Shown piece by piece: positions 36,456 to 45,514 of a stretch of 64,000 nucleotides of DNA; positions within the stretch are counted from its first letter, which is position 1; each line of letters opens with the position of its first letter. Made by a program: the position numbers and the translations under genes. This DNA is from Clostridium tetanomorphum (GTDB taxonomy: Bacteria; Bacillota; Clostridia; Clostridiales; Clostridiaceae): assembly GCF_017873215.1 (NCBI RefSeq), contig NZ_JAGGKA010000015.1, positions 51,933 through 115,932 of the forward strand, written 5' to 3'. Below the pieces are notes generated by a model, which was given only the letters and a program-made list of their open reading frames with translations, had not been told where the DNA came from and made no database searches.

Positions 36456-38411
36456 TTAAAACTCAGCGTATTTATACATGTAATTCTTTCTTGGCTCAAC
36501 CACATCTCCCATAAGTAGTGATACCATCTTTTCAGCCTTTGCTGCATCGTCTATAGTTATTCTTTGAAGTGTTCTAGTTTCTGGATTTAATGTAGTTTCC
36601 CAAAGCTGATCTGGATTCATCTCTCCTAATCCTTTGTATCTTTGAATTAAACAGCCTTTTCCTATTTCCTTCTTTACTTTTTCTAATTCTTCATCACTAT
36701 AAGCGTATTTTACTGACTCTTTACCCTTTACTTGTTTATAAACTTTATAAAGTGGTGGAAGAGCTATATATAAATGGCCATTAGTAATTAATGGTTTCAT
36801 ATATCTATATATATATGTCATCCATAGTGTTCTAATATGATATCCATCTACATCTGCATCGGACATAATTATTATCTTATTATACTTTAAATCTTCCTCT
36901 TTATAATTATCAAGAACACCAGTCCCTATAGCTGTATTAAATATTTTAAGTTCTTCACTGCTTAATACATTTTCAAGTTTTTGTTTTTCTGTATTCATTA
37001 TTTTACCCTTTGAAGGCATTATGGTTTGAAATCTTCTATCCCTTGCTTGTTTTGCGGAACCTCCTGCTGAATCCCCTTCAACTACTATAAACTCAGCTAT
37101 TGAACAATCTTTTAATGAACAAACTGCTATCTTTCCTGCTAAAGGTGCAGTTCCTTTCCCTATTTTTTTCTTTTCTGCTTCATTTATCTTTTTTATTTTT
37201 TCTCTTCTTGCTGCTGCATCTAATGCATTATTGATTATTAAGGAAGCAGTTTCTTTATTATCTTCAATCCATTCGAAAAGCTTAGTATATGCTAAATCAT
37301 TCATCATAGTATATGCTTCACTATTTCCTAACTTTGTTTTAGTCTGTCCTTCAAAAATAGGATTAGTTAATTTTATTCTTATTATAGCTGTCATTCCTTC
37401 TCTTAAATCATCACCTTCAAATTCTTTATCTTTTTCTTTTATAAGGTTAAGCTTTTTAGCCCATTCCTTAAAGGCTCTAGTCATGCCTGTCTTAAATCCA
37501 GTTTCATGAGTTCCTGATTCAGTAGTTGGAATATTATTTACATAACTTGCTATATACTCTGTAGAAGAGTCTGTAAATTGAATACAAATCTCTCCATACA
37601 TGTTAATTCCATTAACTTCTCTTTCTCCTTCAAATAATATTGCGGGATTGTGAAGAATTGTTTTGCTTTCATTTAAATAATCTATAAAATCCAGAAGTCC
37701 TCTTTCTGAATGATATATCTTTTCTAAAGTTTCCTCTCCTCTATTATCTACAATTTTTAAAATTATACCTTTATTTTGAAATGCTAACTCTTGAAGTCTT
37801 TCATCTATAATATCAAATTTAAAATCTACTGTTGAAAAAACCTCTTTATCAGGCATAAAAGTAACTTTAGATCCTGTTTCTTTTGTATTCCCTATAACCT
37901 TCAAATCACTTACAGGTGTTCCAGGCATTTTTTTCTTTAAAGCTTTATCATAAGCATATTCAAATCTTTGTTTAAATATCTTACCGTCCTGTTTCACCTC
38001 CACTTCTAACCACTCTGAAAGAGCATTAACTACCGAAGCCCCTACTCCATGAAGTCCACCAGAAGTTTTATAAATAGAATTGTTAAACTTCCCTCCAGTA
38101 TGTAGTTCTGTAAAAACCATCTCTACTCCTGATTTCTTTTTTATAGGATGTATACCTGTTGGTATACCCCTTCCATTATCCTCTATAGTAATACTTTTAT
38201 CTTTATTTAAAATTATGGTAGCACTGTTTCCATAACCATTTGAGATTTCATCTATAGCATTGTCTAATATTTCCCATATGCAATGATGAAGTCCCTTTCC
38301 TCCAGTTGAGCCTATATACATACCTGGTCTTATACGCACAGGTTCTAATTTTTCTAAAGAGGTAAGGGCCGTTACATCATATAAAGAGCTATTATCTTTT
38401 TCATTTCCCAT
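36456..38411 (-). CDS. parE: ParE, DNA topoisomerase IV subunit B
   Basis: 651 residues. GHKL ATPase: EILDNAIDEISNGYG, IEDNGRGIPTGIHP, TSGGLHGVGASVVNALS and the transducer lysine segment QTKTKLGNSEA; then the TOPRIM domain with VVEGDSAGGSAKQARDR and MSDADVDGYHIRTL, and the C-terminal RYKGLGEMNPDQLWETT. It supplies ATP-driven strand capture to ParC, which begins 48 bases downstream in the same operon. The ATG has AGGAGG. About 160 bases of plain AT-rich sequence separate it from the divergent next gene. Confidence 0.95.
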   Translation of the reverse strand: MGNEKDNSSLYDVTALTSLEKLEPVRIRPGMYIGSTGGKGLHHCIWEILDNAIDEISNGYGNSATIILNKDKSITIEDNGRGIPTGIHPIKKKSGVEMVFTELHTGGKFNNSIYKTSGGLHGVGASVVNALSEWLEVEVKQDGKIFKQRFEYAYDKALKKKMPGTPVSDLKVIGNTKETGSKVTFMPDKEVFSTVDFKFDIIDERLQELAFQNKGIILKIVDNRGEETLEKIYHSERGLLDFIDYLNESKTILHNPAILFEGEREVNGINMYGEICIQFTDSSTEYIASYVNNIPTTESGTHETGFKTGMTRAFKEWAKKLNLIKEKDKEFEGDDLREGMTAIIRIKLTNPIFEGQTKTKLGNSEAYTMMNDLAYTKLFEWIEDNKETASLIINNALDAAARREKIKKINEAEKKKIGKGTAPLAGKIAVCSLKDCSIAEFIVVEGDSAGGSAKQARDRRFQTIMPSKGKIMNTEKQKLENVLSSEELKIFNTAIGTGVLDNYKEEDLKYNKIIIMSDADVDGYHIRTLWMTYIYRYMKPLITNGHLYIALPPLYKVYKQVKGKESVKYAYSDEELEKVKKEIGKGCLIQRYKGLGEMNPDQLWETTLNPETRTLQRITIDDAAKAEKMVSLLMGDVVEPRKNYMYKYAEF

Positions 38412-38575
38412 ATAAATCCTCCTAAAATTAATATTACAAATTAAAATTATATCAAATATTTTTTATAAAAACAAACGTTCTCATATTTAAAGTTTTCATA
38501 ATGGTTTCATTTTTCCCTAAGTCAGCATATAAATTTATTAGGACTATAAATATATTATAAGAGGAGGGATTTTTC

Positions 38576-38956
38576 ATGACCAGCATAGTAGTTCAATATG
38601 TGCTTATCGTATTTCTAGTAGTAGGCATAGGTTATCTCCTCTATCTTCTTAAAGATAAGGGTATCCAAATAAAAGATGATTATTTTGGAATAACTCTTTC
38701 ATTATTAAACACCTTAAGTGAAGATGAAGCTACTCCAGAAAACACAAAAAAAATATTAAGATGTATTTCTAAAGCCGTTAACTATATAGAAGTAAATTAT
38801 AAAAATGCACCTAATGATATAAAAGAAGCAAAAGCATTTGAAATGGCTAAAGAATTAATAATATCTTTAAATCTTAATAGTTCTATCTCAGACGAATCTA
38901 TAAGGTATTTGATTAGACTTTCAGCTGCTTTTTTACCACCAAAGAATGAAGAATAA
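38576..38956 (+). CDS. Small membrane-anchored protein, holin-LLH-like
   Basis: 126 residues: one N-terminal membrane helix (about 7-25) with the N-terminus outside, then a soluble helical tail with GITLSLLNTLSEDEATPENTKKILRCISKAVNYIE. This layout (single helix, then an about 90-residue alpha-helical domain with a conserved AVNYIE-like run) resembles the phage holin LLH / superfamily 6 type, but no phage genes are near, and the likeness is by eye. A housekeeping clostridial protein of unknown function is as likely. AGGAGG precedes the ATG and a perfect terminator follows. Confidence 0.65.
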   Translation: MTSIVVQYVLIVFLVVGIGYLLYLLKDKGIQIKDDYFGITLSLLNTLSEDEATPENTKKILRCISKAVNYIEVNYKNAPNDIKEAKAFEMAKELIISLNLNSSISDESIRYLIRLSAAFLPPKNEE

Positions 38957-38957
38957 A

Positions 38958-38996
38958 TTATAAAAGGATTTTTGCATAGCAAAAATCCTTTTATAA
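38958..38996. terminator. Perfect bidirectional hairpin terminator
   Basis: 18-base arms (TTATAAAAGGATTTTTGC and its exact complement) with a 3-base loop. It serves the small membrane protein and the converging TVP38 gene, whose stop lies 2 bases away. Confidence 0.85.
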
Positions 38997-38997
38997 A

Positions 38998-39657
38998 CTA
39001 CTTATACTCTTGTGAATTTGCTTTTTTAAATACATAAGTAGATGCAGCTGTTGCAAATATAATTATAATTAGTGGAATAATAAATTTTACTGAACAAGGA
39101 TTTAATATATTTTGTCCCATAACAGAATAACATAAGGTTTCAGGTATTACTCCTAAGAGTGAAGCTAATATAAAATCTCTATATGTCATCTTAGTTAACC
39201 CACAAGTGTAACTTAATGGGTCATATGGTAGTACTGGTGGAAGTCTCAATAGAAACAATATTTTAAATCCATTTTTCTCCAAATTTGAATTCAATTTTAA
39301 AGCTCTCCCCTTAAGAATTTTATCTATAGCAGATTTACCTAGAAATCTAGAAAGATAAAAAGCCAATGTTCCGGACAAGAAAAATCCTATCATATTTAAA
39401 GTAAATCCTTTAAAAGGACCAAATAATATACCTCCAACTATAGAAAACATAGCTGCTGGCATAAATAACATGATAGGTTTTAGTCCACAAATAATTAAAA
39501 AACTTATACCTGCAAATTTACCATAATTTCTTATATAGTGAACCAATGTATTTATATTTAACTTTCTTATATTTATATTAAACTTCATTAAAATACCAAT
39601 TACTAAAAAAGCCAATAGAATTACGGTAAATAATTTAAAAATGCTTTTTTTATTCAT
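38998..39657 (-). CDS. TVP38/TMEM64 (VTT domain) membrane protein
   Basis: 219 residues with about five or six membrane segments. The VTT/DedA-like core is visible: GPFKGFTLNMIGFFLSGTLAFYLSR, then LRLPPVLPYDPLSYTCGLTKMTYRDFILASLLG. The family includes lipid scramblase-like proteins; the bacterial role is not settled. The ATG has AAAGGAG. It stands alone. The 336-base gap upstream (39658-39993) contains only a terminator near 39911 and otherwise nothing distinct. Confidence 0.88.
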   Translation of the reverse strand: MNKKSIFKLFTVILLAFLVIGILMKFNINIRKLNINTLVHYIRNYGKFAGISFLIICGLKPIMLFMPAAMFSIVGGILFGPFKGFTLNMIGFFLSGTLAFYLSRFLGKSAIDKILKGRALKLNSNLEKNGFKILFLLRLPPVLPYDPLSYTCGLTKMTYRDFILASLLGVIPETLCYSVMGQNILNPCSVKFIIPLIIIIFATAASTYVFKKANSQEYK

Positions 39658-39910
39658 AAATAGCTCCTTTCAAATAGAGAATTTCTAAACTTTAACATTA
39701 AAGTTTTTGATTCTCATAAAGCTTCAGTAATTAAGCCATAACTTTAATTTTCCGTAATACTAAGAACTTTATATTCTTAAATATTACGAATTTTAACAAG
39801 AAATAACTATCCACTCATATAGATTTTATCATATTATTGATTAATAACAACAATATTTCTTAAGAATTAAGAAAAAATTTAGTTTCCATAATTAACCACA
39901 AGATAAAATA

Positions 39911-39938
39911 AAATCCACAGCTTTGCACTGTGGTTTTT
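39911..39938 (-). terminator. Terminator of the TPR gene
   Basis: Arms CCACAG and CTGTGG around a 7-base loop, A-rich on one side and T-rich on the other; on the minus strand it is followed by ATTTTATTTTAT. About 55 bases past the TPR gene stop. Confidence 0.6.
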
Positions 39939-39993
39939 ATGTTGTTAAATTCCATATATAATATTAGCTTCTATTATGCTTAAAAACATATAT

Positions 39994-40887
39994 CTATTGA
40001 AAAACATCTTTTATAGACTTAAGCTCTTCATCATCTTTCATATATTCTATAAAATCAGGATTTAATTTTACAGCTGTTCTTATGTCTTCAATTGCTTCTT
40101 TTATTAAATTCTGATGTACATAAAAACACCCTCTATTATAATATAAATATGACTCATAAGGATTATTTGATATACCTTCACTTATAGTAGAAATAGCTTT
40201 ATCATATTGACCTAGTTCTTTATAAAGTACAGCTAAATTTAGAAAACTATATCCATGCTTTTTATTCTCTCTTATAGACATACTATAATACTTTATAGCT
40301 TTATTATATTCACAAAGTTTTTTTAGTATTACTCCCATATTGAAAAGAGCCATATAATGATTGGGCATAATCTCCAAAGCTTTTTCCATTTCCTTTAAAG
40401 CTAACTTATTTTTGTCTAATTCTTCGTATATACATCCTAAATTAATATGGGTCCAAAAATCCATAGGCTGTATTTCTGCCGCTTCTTTATAATATTTAAT
40501 AGCTTTTTCTTTTTCTCCAATTTCATCATACACATTAGCAATAAAAAAATATGCTTTATGATAAAAAGGATTTATATTTATAGCTTTTTCATAGTACTCT
40601 ATAGCTTTTTTATAATCTCCTAAATCATCATATAAAATAGCTAATCCATAATAAGCCCTTTCCTCCTCATCTATATTTAACACTTCTAAATATTTTTCAC
40701 GTGCCATATAAAAATTTCCCATTTCATCATAAATAAGTGCTAAATCTAAAAGTAATTCTATATTCTTTTTTCCTTCTTTTAATTTATATGCTTTATTATA
40801 AAATTGTAAAGCTTTTATTAATTGAGCTTTCTTTTTAAAGTTTCTTGCAATATTTATATAGTTTTCTATCATGTAATTATTACTCAT
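39994..40887 (-). CDS. Tetratricopeptide repeat protein
   Basis: 297 residues built almost wholly of about 8 TPR units of 34 residues from about residue 15 to 275. Repeated marks are the A-x(2)-Y-Y-x-K-A pattern (for example GDYKKAIEYYEKAININPFYHKAYF, GEKEKAIKYYKEAAEIQP). No signal peptide, enzymatic domain or membrane helix, so it is a cytoplasmic scaffold of unknown partner. The ATG has TAGGTG upstream. Monocistronic. Confidence 0.92.
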   Translation of the reverse strand: MSNNYMIENYINIARNFKKKAQLIKALQFYNKAYKLKEGKKNIELLLDLALIYDEMGNFYMAREKYLEVLNIDEEERAYYGLAILYDDLGDYKKAIEYYEKAININPFYHKAYFFIANVYDEIGEKEKAIKYYKEAAEIQPMDFWTHINLGCIYEELDKNKLALKEMEKALEIMPNHYMALFNMGVILKKLCEYNKAIKYYSMSIRENKKHGYSFLNLAVLYKELGQYDKAISTISEGISNNPYESYLYYNRGCFYVHQNLIKEAIEDIRTAVKLNPDFIEYMKDDEELKSIKDVFQ

Positions 40888-40961
40888 ATCACCTATTCTC
40901 CAATTAACAAATTTCCATATTCATTATTATACAATATAGTTTAATATTATATAGACTACAT

Positions 40962-41147
40962 TTGCAAATTTTAATATATATATTTCATAAAATCAATATT
41001 TCCACTAGTTCTTCCATACTAAGTGTATTATATAAAAATCAATACGCAGAAATAATTGATTATTCAAATGATGGTTTATGGTTTAAAATAAAAATAAACG
41101 GAGTAGAGGGCTGGTCTTCTGGTAAATACTTAAACTATATATATTAA
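40962..41147 (+). pseudogene. Fragment of a bacterial SH3 domain protein
   Basis: The frame ends ILSVLYKNQYAEIIDYSN, then GLWFKIKINGVEGWSSGKYL, the second half of an SH3_3 domain (compare W-x-V-x-x-G-x-x-G-W-x-x-x-x-Y-L). The first half and any signal peptide or enzyme domain are missing, no ribosome site precedes the TTG start, and KINISTSSS looks like the domain's usual N-V-R-x-G-P-S-T with bases lost. A strong terminator follows, so a real gene once ended here. It is most likely a relic of a cell-wall-binding protein. Confidence 0.5.
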
Positions 41148-41166
41148 TAACTAATTCAAAAAGCTT

Positions 41167-41200
41167 TAAGGAAAATATAAATTTTATTATATTTTCCTTA
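41167..41200 (+). terminator. Terminator after the SH3 fragment
   Basis: Perfect 14-base arms TAAGGAAAATATAA and TTATATTTTCCTTA, then GTCTGTTTTT. Confidence 0.75.
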
Positions 41201-41216
41201 GTCTGTTTTTAAAAAA

Positions 41217-41262
41217 TAAGAGTACCTTGTAAAGAAATTATTATTTCTACAAGGTACTCTTA
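41217..41262 (-). terminator. Terminator of the pts operon
   Basis: Perfect 15-base arms TAAGAGTACCTTGTA and TACAAGGTACTCTTA with inner AGAAAT/ATTTCT pairing; minus-strand T tract follows. 44 bases past the ptsI stop. Confidence 0.85.
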
Positions 41263-41305
41263 TAGTTAGTAAACTCTATCATAAAATAGCAATTTCAGCT
41301 GCTAT

Positions 41306-43012
41306 TTACTGGATACTATTTTTAAGAAATTCTCTTATTTCATGAGAAGTTCCTAATTCCATAACTTTTGGTACTAGTGTTTTGCAATCTTCATATTTCA
41401 AACTTCTTATTTTACTTCTAGCTTTAAGTACAGAAGATGCACTCATACTAAACTCATCAAGTCCCATTCCCAAAAGCAATGGAATTAAATTAATGTTTCC
41501 AGCCATTTCTCCGCACATACCAACATATTTTCCTTCTTTATGGCCATTATCTATTACAGTTTTTATAAGTCTTAACACTGCTGGATTGAAAAAGTCATAT
41601 AAATAAGATACCTTTTCGTTCATTCTATCCACTGCGATAGTATACTGAATAAGGTCATTAGTTCCTATACTGAAAAAATCTACTTCTTTAGCTAAAGCAT
41701 CTGAAATAACTGCTGCTGAAGGAATTTCTATCATTATACCTACTTCTACTTCTTCATTAAAAGCTATACCTTCATTTTTTAATTCAGTTTTACATTGTTC
41801 TAATACAGCTTTCCCTTCCCTTAACTCTTGAAGGCTTGATATCATAGGAAACATTATCTTTAACTTTCCATAATGTGAAGCTCTAAGTAAAGCTCTTAAC
41901 TGAGTCTTAAATATATCTTTTCTATCTAAACATAGTCTTATGGCTCTATATCCTAAGAAAGGATTTAATTCTTCTTGAATAGGAAGATAAGAAAGTTTTT
42001 TATCTCCCCCTATATCTAAAGTTCTTATTATAACAGGATTGCCTTTTAGTTTCTGTAAAACTTCTTTATAAGCTATAAATTGTTCTTCCTCACTTGGCAA
42101 TTCTTGTTTTGACATATACAAAAATTCTGTTCTAAAAAGACCAACTCCTTCAGCTCCATTATTTATAGCATTCTCTGCATCTTCTACTGAACCAATGTTT
42201 GCAGCAATTTCTACTTTTCTATTGTCAATAGTAACTGACTCTAACTCTTTATATTGAAGAAGATTTTTTCTAATTTCTTCCTCATCTTCCATTTTACTTT
42301 TATAATCATTTAAAGTTTCTTCATTAGGATTTACAATTAGGACTCCTTTAGCTCCATCTAATATTAATAAATCATTTTCTTTTACTGTGCTTATTTCTTT
42401 TCCTATACCTAATACTGCCGGAATACCAATAGAGCGTGCAATTATAGCTGAATGTGAAGTAACCCCTCCTATTTCTGTAGCAAATCCTAATACTTTTTCT
42501 TTATCTATCTGTGCTGTATCTGAAGGAGTTAAATCCTTAGCAATAATAATACATTCTTCCTCTATATCCCCTATAGATACATTTTCTGCTCCCATTAATA
42601 TATTTATTAATCTATTGCTTACATCCTTTATATCAGCTGCTCTTTCCCTCATATAATCATCATCTAGCTGTTCAAAAATCAAAGCTAATTCTTCTGATGT
42701 AGTTTTTACTGCATACTCTGAATTCACTTTCTCATTAAGAATTTTTGAAGATATAGTTCCTACAAATTCTGGATCATCTAACATAAGTAAATGAGCTTCA
42801 AATATTTTTGATTTTTCTTCTCCTAGCTTCTCTTTAGTCTTAACTATAGTTTTTTCTAACTGTTGTTTTCCTTTTTCTACTGCTAATTTAAATCTTTCAT
42901 TTTCATCCTGTACATTGTCTACTTTTTTTGATAATATTTCAGAATTATTCTCTTTTAATATCAATGCCTTTCCTATAGCTATGCCTGATGAAGCACTTAT
43001 TCCCTCTAACAA
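41306..43012 (-). CDS. ptsI: PtsI, PTS enzyme I
   Basis: 568 residues. It takes phosphate from PEP on the active histidine in GGVTSHSAIIARS (near 187) and passes it to HPr. The PEP-binding barrel shows GVGLFRTEFLYM, LDIGGDKKL, FLGYRAIRL, IGTNDLIQYT and MCGEMAG. Start is TTG at 43012 behind AAAGGGGG. It is the last gene of glcT-ptsG-crr-ptsH-ptsI, 17 bases after ptsH. Length and motifs are normal. Confidence 0.97.
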   Translation of the reverse strand: MLEGISASSGIAIGKALILKENNSEILSKKVDNVQDENERFKLAVEKGKQQLEKTIVKTKEKLGEEKSKIFEAHLLMLDDPEFVGTISSKILNEKVNSEYAVKTTSEELALIFEQLDDDYMRERAADIKDVSNRLINILMGAENVSIGDIEEECIIIAKDLTPSDTAQIDKEKVLGFATEIGGVTSHSAIIARSIGIPAVLGIGKEISTVKENDLLILDGAKGVLIVNPNEETLNDYKSKMEDEEEIRKNLLQYKELESVTIDNRKVEIAANIGSVEDAENAINNGAEGVGLFRTEFLYMSKQELPSEEEQFIAYKEVLQKLKGNPVIIRTLDIGGDKKLSYLPIQEELNPFLGYRAIRLCLDRKDIFKTQLRALLRASHYGKLKIMFPMISSLQELREGKAVLEQCKTELKNEGIAFNEEVEVGIMIEIPSAAVISDALAKEVDFFSIGTNDLIQYTIAVDRMNEKVSYLYDFFNPAVLRLIKTVIDNGHKEGKYVGMCGEMAGNINLIPLLLGMGLDEFSMSASSVLKARSKIRSLKYEDCKTLVPKVMELGTSHEIREFLKNSIQ

Positions 43013-43029
43013 ATTTATATCCCCCTTTA

Positions 43030-43290
43030 TTAATTAATTTTATTTTCTATTAAATCTATTAAAGATTCTACTGCTTCTTTCTCATCTTCTCCGGATGCTT
43101 TTATAACAATTTCATCTCCTTTCACACATCCCATAGACATAATTCCTACAATACTTTTAGCATTATAGTTATTATTATTTTTAATTATAAATACTTCTGA
43201 TTTAAACTTTGAAGCTTCCTTTACTATTTCCATAGCTGGTCTTGCATGTATTCCTGTTTCATTTTTTATTACTATATTCTTCTCTATCAT
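43030..43290 (-). CDS. ptsH: PtsH, phosphocarrier protein HPr
   Basis: 86 residues. His15 in TGIHARPA accepts phosphate from enzyme I, and the regulatory Ser46 (AKSIVGIMSMG) is present for HPr kinase and CcpA-type control. It passes phosphate to PtsG/Crr here and probably to DhaM. The ATG has GGGAGG. It sits between crr and ptsI. Confidence 0.97.
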   Translation of the reverse strand: MIEKNIVIKNETGIHARPAMEIVKEASKFKSEVFIIKNNNNYNAKSIVGIMSMGCVKGDEIVIKASGEDEKEAVESLIDLIENKIN

Positions 43291-43305
43291 ATGAAAATCC
43301 TCCCT

Positions 43306-43800
43306 TTATTCTTTTATATTTATTTTGCATACTATGCTATTTTCATCTACTTCTCCATAATTAAAATCTATATTATCTATTATTTCTTTATTAGTTATAA
43401 CCATAGGACTTAATGTGGACTTAGCTTTTTCATTTATTAAATTTAAATCAAATGAAATTAATTTATCTCCTGGCTTAACTTTATCTCCACTCTTTACAAA
43501 AGATTCAAAGCCTTCTCCTTTCATCCCTACAGTGTCAATGCCTATATGAAGCAATATTTCAAGTCCTTCCTTTGATTTCATAACAATTGCATGTTTTGTA
43601 GGAAACACTTGAAGTATCTCCCCTTCTACTGGTGAATATAATATTCCATCCTTAGATTCAAATCCTATTCCTTCTCCCATCATATTTGAGGCAAATACCT
43701 CATCTGGAATATCATCTACCTTAAAACATTTCCCTACGAAAGGTGATCTTATCTCCACTGCATTTTTATCCTCTTTATTCTTCTTAAAAAAATTAAACAT
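43306..43800 (-). CDS. crr: Glucose-specific PTS enzyme IIA (Crr-like)
   Basis: 164-residue free IIA-Glc. The two histidines, His70 (KHAIVMKS) and the phosphorylated His85 (LLHIGIDTVGMKG), are present. SPVEGEILQV is conserved. It passes phosphate from HPr to the IIB domain of PtsG just upstream, 27 bases away. The ATG has AAAGGAG. Confidence 0.94.
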   Translation of the reverse strand: MFNFFKKNKEDKNAVEIRSPFVGKCFKVDDIPDEVFASNMMGEGIGFESKDGILYSPVEGEILQVFPTKHAIVMKSKEGLEILLHIGIDTVGMKGEGFESFVKSGDKVKPGDKLISFDLNLINEKAKSTLSPMVITNKEIIDNIDFNYGEVDENSIVCKINIKE

Positions 43801-43827
43801 ATTCTTGCTCCTTTCAAACTTTCTTAT

Positions 43828-45267
43828 CTACATTAATTTTTTAATTTCATCTTTAAGCATTTCAGCTTCAGTTCCAAACACTACTTGTATATTTCCTCCA
43901 CCTGCATCCATAGTTCCTGCTGCTCCTAAAGATTTTAATCTACTTTTGTCTACTTTAGATGTATCATTTACAGTTAGTCTTAGTCTTGTAATACAAGCGT
44001 CTATAGCATCTATATTTTCACTGCCTCCTAATGCTTCTAGAACTTTAGCTGCCTTGGAAGTCTTATCTAAATTTTCAATTTTATCTTTATTTTCAGATTC
44101 TATTTCTTCTTCTCTACCTGGAGTTTTATAATTAAATATCTTAATTCCATAGTAAAATACTATAAAATATAATAGTGCAATTATAGGTCCTACTATTAAA
44201 AATAGTTTCCATCCATTCTGTGAATTAGTTATACCTAAAACATAATCTATTAAACTGGCTGAAAAACTATAACCTAATCTAATTTCTAAAGCCTTAGTAA
44301 GTAACCCTGATATAAAAGCTCCTAGCACATGAAAGATATATAAAAGTGGCGCTACAAATATAAATGAAAATTCTATTGGTTCTGTGATCCCTGTAAGTAT
44401 TGATGTTACTGCTGCTGTAAGCATCATACCTGCTATAGCTTTTCTTTTCTCTTTTTTAGATCTCAAATACATAGCTAATGTAGCCGCTGGAAGTCCAAAT
44501 AACATTATAGGAAATTCACTTGCCATAAAATATCCCGCAGTAGGGTCTCCTGCAAAATATCTTGCTGCCTCACCTTTTAATACTGTTCCTGTAGCTGGGT
44601 CTAAAAATCTACCAAATTCATATAAAAATGGTGGATAAAAAACATGATGAAGTCCTACTGGAATTAAAGCTCTTTTTCCTGCTGCATATATTCCTGGTCC
44701 TAAAGCTGAACCTGTAGCAAAAGTTGCAAAAGTATTTATACCTGATTGAATTGGTGGCCATATAAATGCGAAAACTATTCCTATTAATATTGAAGCTGCT
44801 GCTGTAACAATAGGTACAAGTCTTTTCCCTGCAAAGAATCCTAAATATGGTGGAAGTTTTGTTTCATGAAATTTTTCATACATCTGTGCTGAAAGAACTC
44901 CTATTATAATACCTCCAAAAACCCCCATATCAATATTTTCTATTCCTTTTGCTTGTATATTTTGAATGTTACCCATAACCTTTAATACACTAGTCAATAC
45001 TCCATATCCTACTGCAGAAGCCAGACCAGCTACACCTACATTGCCCGTGAAGCCTATTGCCACTCCTATAGCAAATATTAAAGATAAATTTACGAAAACC
45101 GCTAATCCTCCATTATAGATAATTTGACCTACTATATCTATAAATCCTTCACCTTGCATAAACCATCTTCCTAAAGCAACTAAAATTCCTGCTGCTGGAA
45201 GAACTGATACCGGCGTCATAACAGCTTTTCCTACTCTTTGCAAAGTTTTAAAAGTCTTATTTGCCAT
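43828..45267 (-). CDS. ptsG: PtsG, glucose-family PTS enzyme IICB
   Basis: 479 residues: IIC membrane channel (about 1-380; GLHHVFYPPFLYEFG, GEAARYFAGDPTAGYFMASEFPIM, GITEPIEFSFIF) joined to a IIB domain with phospho-cysteine Cys425 in DACITRLRL. The IIA domain is separate (crr). The pattern fits glucose, although N-acetylglucosamine-type relatives exist. Expression is expected to need GlcT at the RAT upstream. The ATG has AAGGAGGAG, and the leader between attenuator and ATG is about 170 bases. Confidence 0.93.
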   Translation of the reverse strand: MANKTFKTLQRVGKAVMTPVSVLPAAGILVALGRWFMQGEGFIDIVGQIIYNGGLAVFVNLSLIFAIGVAIGFTGNVGVAGLASAVGYGVLTSVLKVMGNIQNIQAKGIENIDMGVFGGIIIGVLSAQMYEKFHETKLPPYLGFFAGKRLVPIVTAAASILIGIVFAFIWPPIQSGINTFATFATGSALGPGIYAAGKRALIPVGLHHVFYPPFLYEFGRFLDPATGTVLKGEAARYFAGDPTAGYFMASEFPIMLFGLPAATLAMYLRSKKEKRKAIAGMMLTAAVTSILTGITEPIEFSFIFVAPLLYIFHVLGAFISGLLTKALEIRLGYSFSASLIDYVLGITNSQNGWKLFLIVGPIIALLYFIVFYYGIKIFNYKTPGREEEIESENKDKIENLDKTSKAAKVLEALGGSENIDAIDACITRLRLTVNDTSKVDKSRLKSLGAAGTMDAGGGNIQVVFGTEAEMLKDEIKKLM

Positions 45268-45436
45268 TTAATACTCCTCCTTCTTTATTTTGATTTAAAC
45301 AACTTTGTTTTAAATTAATTCTTTTATATTAGTTTTATATTAGTTTTATATTAAATCTTAAAATTTATCCCTAGTCGCCTTGCTCCCCCTCCTTTTTTAA
45401 TCTTAAATTAATGATATTGTATATATAAATAAAAAA

Positions 45437-45482
45437 GCATGAGCCTATAAAATGCCCTTAAAGCATTTTATAAGGCTCATGC
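45437..45482 (-). terminator. Attenuator in the ptsG leader
   Basis: Arms GCATGAGCCT and AGGCTCATGC extended by ATAAAATGC/GCATTTTAT; the minus-strand right arm is followed by TTTTTTATTT. Its first bases are shared with the RAT (45474-45482), so the two are exclusive. Confidence 0.85.
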
Positions 45483-45504
45483 CTGATTTTCTCAGTAACA
45501 CGCC
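45474..45504 (-). promoter_or_regulatory. RAT (ribonucleic antiterminator) for GlcT
   Basis: Minus-strand GGCGTGTTACTGA, then AAAATCAGGCATGAGCC, matches the GlcT-type RAT (consensus CGTGTTACTGAT...ATCAGGCATGAG) and overlaps the attenuator. Only 10 bases separate it from the glcT stop, so it probably controls read-through from glcT or from a promoter inside glcT. Confidence 0.85.
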
Positions 45505-45514
45505 AAATATTTAT

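Noticed and set aside
39994..40887. Regular periodicity suggesting a DNA repeat array
   Set aside because: The periodicity is at protein level (34-residue TPR units); the DNA units are diverged.
45330..45360. Tandem TTATATTAGT-like repeats in the ptsG leader
   Set aside because: Two or three short AT-rich units, within the range expected for this composition.
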